Positions 58,880 to 64,000 of a stretch of 64,000 bases of DNA are shown piece by piece. The position numbers and the translations under genes are program-made. The stretch comes from Ligustrum vulgare (lineage: Eukaryota; Streptophyta; Magnoliopsida; Lamiales; Oleaceae), in contig OY743184.1 in NCBI GenBank assembly GCA_963555705.1, positions 27,168,139-27,232,138 of the forward strand, written 5' to 3'. Each line of letters starts with the position of its first letter. Position 1 is the stretch's first letter. A model generated the notes under the pieces. The model saw only the letters and a program-made list of their open reading frames with translations, was not told where the DNA came from and ran no database searches.

Positions 58880-59391
58880 GATCACCCAAAGTATGAAGAT
58901 AATGTATCAAATTTTTACAAAAAAGAAGGAAGAATCGCAAAAGAAAAACCTTGAAAAGTTCTCTTAAAATGAAGATTAAGCAAAGAGCTTAGAAAATGTA
59001 AAAGAGATAAGAAAGGGAGTTTGCGTTCTTATACCTTAACAGAAAAGAAAAATTGCTGAAGCTGCTTGTCACTGGAAAGAATGGAGTTTTTACTGGAGAA
59101 GGATTCGTATTATCGCCGGAAAATAAAAGAGGAAAAGTGAATATCTTTTGGTTTTTAACTTTTTCGGACAAGAAACTCCCAACCGTGGATAATGTTCAAA
59201 ACATATAAGTATAAAGAGCCAAACATTCCCTTTGCCTTGGAACTAGAAAAAGGCGTGATTTGATGGTTAATTATTGCCTAGAAGAAATCAAAGGTGTGTT
59301 GAAGAATTAATACAAAGACAACTGATGAAAGGAGATGAAAAGGTAGAAGGTCTGCATCGAATGTATTCAGTCCAAGATCTTCGGGGACAAT
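58880..59391. other. Retand spacer and PPT before 3' LTR
   Basis: No gene recognised. It would contain the promoter of the antisense gene. CTTCGGGGACAAT (59379-59391) directly precedes the 3' LTR and is the likely PPT. Confidence 0.55.
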
Positions 59392-60038
59392 TGTTGATAT
59401 AAGAAAATCTAGTCAAGGCCCAGTTTGGAATCTTTGGTCAACACAGGTTCAACCCTTAAAAGAAAGCTCCTAATGTAATGGGCTTGGTCCATCTGAGGTC
59501 TTCTATTTCTTGAACAAGGCCCAGTCCGACCTCCGACCTAACATTATTTTACAACAACATATTCCTCGCGTCGATAAAATATTTAACTCAAAAACATATG
59601 GATCTAAGGGATCTCTATTAACTATGGAAAACACCTATCTCAACACAAGCAGATTACCTAGGGCAGCATAATTCTGGTAAATTTCCTGCCACACGTCACC
59701 CACTGTACAGTTTAAAGAGAATATTTCCATAGAGGGCTCACCCTCACATGGATTATGCTTAAACTACAAGTTATCCACGTCATTTGTATAGATTATTGTG
59801 AAATCTTTTTTATTTTATTCATTTATCTACAATAAATCCTAAATATTTGCCTATAAATAAAAGGGTTAACGTCATTATAAGACATGCCAAATTTGTGAGC
59901 AAACATGCTGTCAAAATAATTCCAACAAATGACTTTTTTATTTCTTTATCAACAAATGCTTGTTCAAATACACTTAAAATTCCGACCTAAGTTGATAAGA
60001 AAATTTCCACGTGTCAATGACAATTTTTGATGTCAACG
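59392..60038 (+). repeat. Retand 3' LTR
   Basis: Begins TGTTGATATAAG and ends GATGTCAACG (final A mutated to G). It is colinear with 41352-41988, with scattered substitutions. Confidence 0.85.
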
Positions 60039-60043
60039 GTTAG

Positions 60044-60367
60044 TTTTGGTTTTTAATAAACAATTTTATTCATGATTCAATAAATTAAAGGTGGATTCCT
60101 TTATTTTCCTAGAACTTATTAAGATTGTTTCTTGTGGCATTCATCTGAACTCATCAAATATTTATGAATATTTGTGGTGTTCAAAATCAGAAACTTATCA
60201 CGGAAATTAGACTGCTCCTTGTGGTGTTTCACAAATCTTGGTTCTTGCTTCCACATCGTCAGTTCCTATGTCATAAAGCTCGGGTCAAGATCATATCCTC
60301 CATCCACAACCTGAATTCGGAACTTTCTGGCATTTCTTTCGCGCTAATCCTGGACGAGATCACATCA
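60044..60367 (+). repeat. Copy 2 3' LTR, right part, with hairpins
   Basis: Continues the LTR interrupted at 41351 and ends GATCACATCA. One strong hairpin lies at 60147-60182 (inner CAAATATT/AATATTTG, loop TATG), with weaker relatives at about 60112-60142 and 60190-60230. Confidence 0.85.
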
Positions 60368-60905
60368 TCATAGTGAGATTTTTTTTGGAAACGCGACAAA
60401 AATGCAGAATAAGCAATATAATAAAGCAGGAAAGATCTAAGTTCAGAATTAGATAAAATAACAAGAACGAATAAACAATGAAAAGTAGACGATAGGACCT
60501 TGCCCCAATATTTACAACGCAAGATTGACAATACTGAATATGAACCAAAAGTTGTTGAATACCACAAAGATTGTCCAATTCCTTAATAAGTTTGGGGTTG
60601 GAACGCCACAAAGATTCAAGAATCTTTGATAAATTCGATTGGTTGTTCAAGAAAAGGAATCTCTCACTTTTCTAAGATAACACTCAATTTTGATTCAATA
60701 ATAATCTAAGTTAATGTTTTACAATCATCCAATTTGATAAATAAACTAAAAAATGAAATAAATTAGGTTTAGCTGCTATTGGGCTCTAATTTGCAAAAAT
60801 AATAAACCAAAACGGAGAATAGAATAAAAAACTCGCAAAACCTTACAGTAATGAACCGCATGATCGCGTGGTTATACCCCTCGTGATTGTGTGGTTAGAC
60901 CTCAA
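60368..60905 (-). repeat. Chromovirus-like LTR fragment (minus)
   Basis: Shares the GACGATAGGACCT segment with the LTR at 62857, hairpin-type segments (about 60560-60596 and 60601-60636, inner CAAAGATT/AATCTTTG) and the CG motif block at about 60850-60900 (GCATGATCGCGTGGTTA). Truncated at both ends; 60906-61070 is unassigned. Confidence 0.6.
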
Positions 60906-61070
60906 ACTCTCGGGTCTCTTCGTCCCTTAGAAACAACTTGATCGGGCTTGATTATCAACTCAAGCCCAAAATAAAACTTGGTCGTTTTCCCATGTAGATC
61001 GTCATTGCATCGCCTGTAGGGATATTTACCAAAGGATGTGCATCCCAAAAGATTCAAATAATTCTTGTAT

Positions 61071-61841
61071 TCTGATATTAAGGTTGGATATGGACAGTGA
61101 CATGGAAACCCGAGCCTCACAACTCAAGAACCTAAAGTATATCAAACCTTAGACCCGTTGAGATGCAAAAATAAGAACCAACATGGGTTTAACGCTACAA
61201 ATGTTATCCAGATCATTTGATAAGTTCGGGGATGTTCTGTCAAGAACAATATTTGGAGAGAAAACACTCAAGAATTTTTATTAATCGAAGTTTGATTATT
61301 ACAATGAAAGAAATAACATATAAATAAACAAACATGACCTAAAACTAGGTCTAACCGCTATATAGGCATAAACCGTACCAAAATAATAAAAATAAATAAA
61401 TAAAATCTCGGAAAACCCTAATCAGTTGAACCGTGCAATTGCGTGGTGGTAAAGCTCGCGGTCGCGTGGTTGCACTATTTTCAGTAGCATGTTTTCTTGG
61501 TATTTTGGTCATAATTTTCTCTATTGATGCCTGATTGTGATGAATCATAATGCTTTAGAAAGAAGACTCAAATGTCTACAATTCTTCTTGAAGTAGTGAT
61601 TTCGAAATTCGAACATTTTCTATTTGAAAACTTTGTCTCAATCTCTGTCTAAAAATCTCAATCACAATCCTTGTGGATTTTTGATTTCCAATTGTATCCC
61701 AAGTCTTCTTTGATAATAATTTTTTCCTCCAACCTTCTTTCCATATGTCATTTTTTATTTGGAGTCATTCGAACATGCTCTTGATATCATATTTAGCTTG
61801 AATAATATGTCTTTCTGTCAAGCTCACTATGATTCTCATCG
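61071..61841 (-). repeat. Copy 3 3' LTR (minus, truncated)
   Basis: Sense start CGATGAGAATC (T to C change) at 61841, next to the PPT. Colinear in reverse with 38501-39374: CG motifs (GTGCAATTGCGTGG, CGCGGTCGCGTGG; about 61430-61470), CTATATAGCGG (TATA region), GACCTAGTTTTAGGTC palindrome, hairpin 61191-61227. The sense end after about 61071 is missing. Confidence 0.75.
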
Positions 61842-62482
61842 TTCCTTCCTTCTTCAAGATGATTCGTCCCAAATCATAGCTTTGTTCATGATGTATAAAT
61901 ACCCCTCCTGGATGAAATGGAAAATTCTGACCTCAATGATATGAATTCAATAAGTTGCACTCCTTCAATTGATAAACATGAAAGTATTGAGACATGAACT
62001 TCCTTGGCCATATGTGGTGTAGCTAAAGCTCCCAATCATAATCAACCTGCTAGAAAGATTTAAACAAAATGGGATGAGAAAATTAGTTTCATAAGGTAGA
62101 AGATATGCATCCTTGTACATGTTGCACAGCATCTCTAATTAATTTTTCCAACTATGAGGCTATTCTCTTCACCTCCCACATTCTTCTCTACTTTTTGCTC
62201 AATCCCCTCTTTTTCTTTCTTCTCACATTCAATCGCCTCCTATAATTCCGCAATTTCATGTTCAACCACCTTTTTTTTAATTTTTTGACTCAACCGACTC
62301 TCCTAATTTTTCATACCCAACCTCCTCTTCCACATTACTCTTCAAGTTTTGGTCTTCTATATCAATTTTCATAGTTTGCTCCACCACTTCATTCTTCGAT
62401 TGATCCTCATCATTCTCAACATTCTTAACTTGAGGTTCTACTATAATCTCACTTTCACTCTCCTTTTGCAATTTAACCTCAG

Positions 62483-62555
<73 letters not shown>

Positions 62556-62856
62556 ACTTAGCTAATTTTTTTCTTGCTCTTTGTGCAATCATCTCCTCCT
62601 TTAATTGCTTTAATATCTTTCCCACCTCATTGAATTCATCTCTTAAATTATCTCTCAACATTTTTTGCTCATCCTCCTTCTGTCGCAATATTTTCTCTTC
62701 AAGTATTTGTTCTGGGGTTAACGACATAAGTTTAATATCTTTCCCATCTTTAACAAATTTGTACACATTTCTACCCTTATCATAGAATGCTTTCCTCTCA
62801 TACCTTCACGGTCTTCCTAAAAAAATATCACAAGACTCTATAGGACCTGGAAAAGA
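61842..62856 (-). pseudogene. Deletion-derivative gypsy copy 3: protease end, linker with (CT)n, integrase tail
   Basis: On minus: the last protease residues (SCDIFLGRP, from about 62830), then an open frame 62479-62766 (VYKFVKDGKDIKLMSLTPEQ, KILKQLKEEMIAQRARKKLAKL) running into Arg-Glu repeats. Next come an acidic linker (62277-62471, KESESEIIVEPQVKNVENDEDQ), about 200 bp shared with copies 1 and 2, the integrase tail (61850-61910), and the PPT. RT and the integrase core are absent. The 5' side is fused at about 62857 to another LTR fragment. Confidence 0.75.
62484..62552. repeat. (CT)n / (GA)n microsatellite in linker ORF
   Basis: About 34 CT dinucleotides (GA on the coding minus strand), in the same position of the linker as the (GA)n of copy 2. 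Confidence 0.95.
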
Positions 62857-63634
62857 TAAAAAATTGACGATAGGACCTGGACCCAACAATCACGACGCAA
62901 TAAATTGACGATGCGGATTGAAGAACCGAGGTTTTCGAAACACCACAAGGACTTGTCAATTTCCTTGATAAGATTCTAATTGGAAACGCCACAAATATTC
63001 TCGCGAATATTTGATAAGTTCAACGCCACAAATATTTTCACAATATTTGATAAGTTGGATTTGTTCTCGAAGAACACCAAAGGGACTCCTCAACCTTTAA
63101 CAAGAGAATCCTCTCTTAATTTAATTCATAAACTCAAACATAACTAAACTGTTTTTTACAATGAATGGAAAGGAATATATAAATAAGCAAAATAACATAG
63201 CATCTAATTTACTCAAAATAGAATTCTAATTAGACTAAAATTCTAAAATAGGAAAATAACTTAAAATTATAAAGGAAACAAAATAATTGAAATTCCCGCA
63301 AAATCTGGCCCGCTCCTCAGTTACGGCCGTGAAGAATACATTTACGGCCGTAAAGCCTTCTCTGGTCCAAAACTGTTTTATGAGTTACGGCCGTAACTTT
63401 CAGACTTACGGCAGTATGTCTGGTTCTGCTGAAATTCTGCATTTTCCCTCGATAGTTGATTACGGCCGTGACAATAGCTTTTACGGCCGTGATTATATGA
63501 GTTACGGCCGTGAAGGATTTTCATTACGGTCGTAATGCCTTTTCTGCATAAACAATTTCATGTACTCGGCTCGGCTTGATTCTTTCGTCTTCTCGGCTCG
63601 ATCACAACACGGAACTTGCTCCGTTTTGCACGTA
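62857..63634 (-). repeat. Chromovirus-like LTR fragment with palindromes and hairpins
   Basis: Begins with a segment like element A's LTR (TTGACGATA...). It has three tandem hairpins (62937-62976, 62983-63021, 63021-63057) and eight TTACGGCCGTAA-type sites between 63321 and 63536. It lacks both LTR termini and is bounded on the right by the CACTA end. Confidence 0.7.
62937..63057 (-). promoter_or_regulatory. Three tandem conserved LTR hairpins
   Basis: Sense inner stems, from right to left: CAAATATT/AATATTTG (loop GTGAA, outer CAAC/GTTG); CAAATATTC/GAATATTTG (loop GCGA); CAAGGA/TCCTTG. They differ in sequence but all pair. Confidence 0.7.
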
Positions 63635-64000
63635 CACTAGTACAAAATCGCGCATAAAAAATGGGGATTATGCGTCGTTTTATGTAACAGCCGACGCCAA
63701 TTGAAAACGCGGTGGCAATTTTGTAAATAAATTTTAAGTAAAGGCGTCGGTTCCTATTGAACCGACGCCCAAACCCAGGTTTTGGGCGTCGGTTCTCCTG
63801 AACCGGAACCGACGCCCAAACCCGGGTTTTTTTCCGCGCCCTTTTCAATTGTATCGCGTAACTCACTTCAATCACAAAACTCTCTCTACGCCCAAACTCT
63901 CTCCACTCTCTCCACACCCAAGCCGCCACTGCCCGCCTGTCGCCGCACCGCCCGTCGCCGCACCTCCCGCCCGTCGCCGCCGCCGCAAGGTAACCTTAAA
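63635..64000 (+). mobile_element. CACTA (En/Spm-type) transposon terminus
   Basis: Begins CACTAGTACAAAATCGCGC, the hallmark CACTA end. Subterminal repeats of GGCGTCGGTT and its complement AACCGACGCC follow in both orientations (63692-63815), usual in plant CACTA elements. A CT-rich, then CCGCCG-rich stretch to the window end could be the start of a 5' UTR or captured gene. The other end is outside the window. The minus-strand frame at 63558-63929 crosses the terminus and is not a gene. Confidence 0.75.

Larger units (their letters stand above)
41347..60043 (+). mobile_element. Retand/Tat Ty3/gypsy element with nested insertions; TSD GTTAG
   Basis: LTRs 41352-41988 and 59392-60038 begin TGTTGATATAAG and end TGTCAAC(A/G). 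TSD GTTAG is at 41347-41351 and 60039-60043. Plus-strand gag-protease-RT-RNase H-second RNase H-integrase is badly decayed. An antisense gene lies between integrase and the 3' LTR. The extra RNase H and the antisense ORF fit the Tat lineage (Retand type). The gag region is split by a minus-strand Athila derivative that itself holds a solo LTR. Whole nest inserted into copy 2's 3' LTR. Confidence 0.85.

Noticed and set aside
62479..62766. A host Arg-Glu-rich (RS/RE-like) protein
   Set aside because: The Arg-Glu run comes from (GA)n, and flanks match the gypsy linker of copies 1 and 2.
63558..63929. 123-residue minus-strand ORF at the right end
   Set aside because: It crosses the CACTA terminus and its subterminal repeats; composition is that of the repeats.

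Overview
The window looks like intergenic heterochromatin from a large plant (probably eudicot) nuclear genome. It is AT-rich and almost entirely built from nested, mostly decayed LTR retrotransposons, with one CACTA DNA-transposon end and several foldback or MITE-like repeats. I see no convincing intact host gene. The only host-like coding scrap is one orphan exon-like ORF near 12.5 kb. No rRNA, functional tRNA or CRISPR is visible. Element boundaries were called from TG...CA termini, target-site duplications (TSDs), primer-binding sites (PBS) and polypurine tracts (PPT) read directly from the sequence.

Layout. 1-5.4 kb: 50-bp tandem repeats; nested giant foldbacks around a tRNA-like core inside a Tekay-like LTR remnant; an Athila-like LTR; a hAT-like MITE; a microsatellite. 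5484-12211 (minus): a chromovirus (probably CRM lineage) with both LTRs, PBS, PPT and TSD CTTTC, but with broken ORFs. 12.2-16.9 kb: AT-rich DNA with an orphan exon and a gypsy fragment. 16926-35002 (plus): a Tork/Tnt1-like copia, TSD TAAAT. Its pol is split by a 9.7-kb Athila (22719-32444, TSD ATAAT), and its 3' LTR is split by a Sirevirus-like solo LTR (32902-34763, TSD TCATA). 35-37.4 kb: LTR remnants. 37.45-60.37 kb: two deletion-derivative gypsy copies sharing one LTR. The 3' LTR of the second is split by a Retand/Tat element (41352-60038, TSD GTTAG). The Retand is itself interrupted by a pol-less Athila on the minus strand (ending 50969), and that by a Tekay-like solo LTR (43007-45567, TSD CTACC). 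60.4-63.6 kb: more LTR fragments and a third deletion-derivative copy (minus). 63635-end: the terminus of a CACTA transposon.

Most interesting signals. (1) A small hairpin recurs at least ten times in the LTRs of the chromovirus-like families, with compensatory base changes in inner and outer stems. (2) CG-centred palindromes (TTACGGCCGTAA; GCGATCGC-type; CGGTCGACCG) are clustered upstream of the putative TATA box in LTRs of unrelated clades, including the same TTACGGCCGTAA module in a chromovirus and an Athila LTR. (3) Three dispersed copies share one internal deletion joining the protease-linker region to the integrase tail, which implies an amplified non-autonomous family; two carry (GA)n that encodes Arg-Glu repeats. 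(4) The Retand carries an antisense gene with apparent spliceosomal introns.
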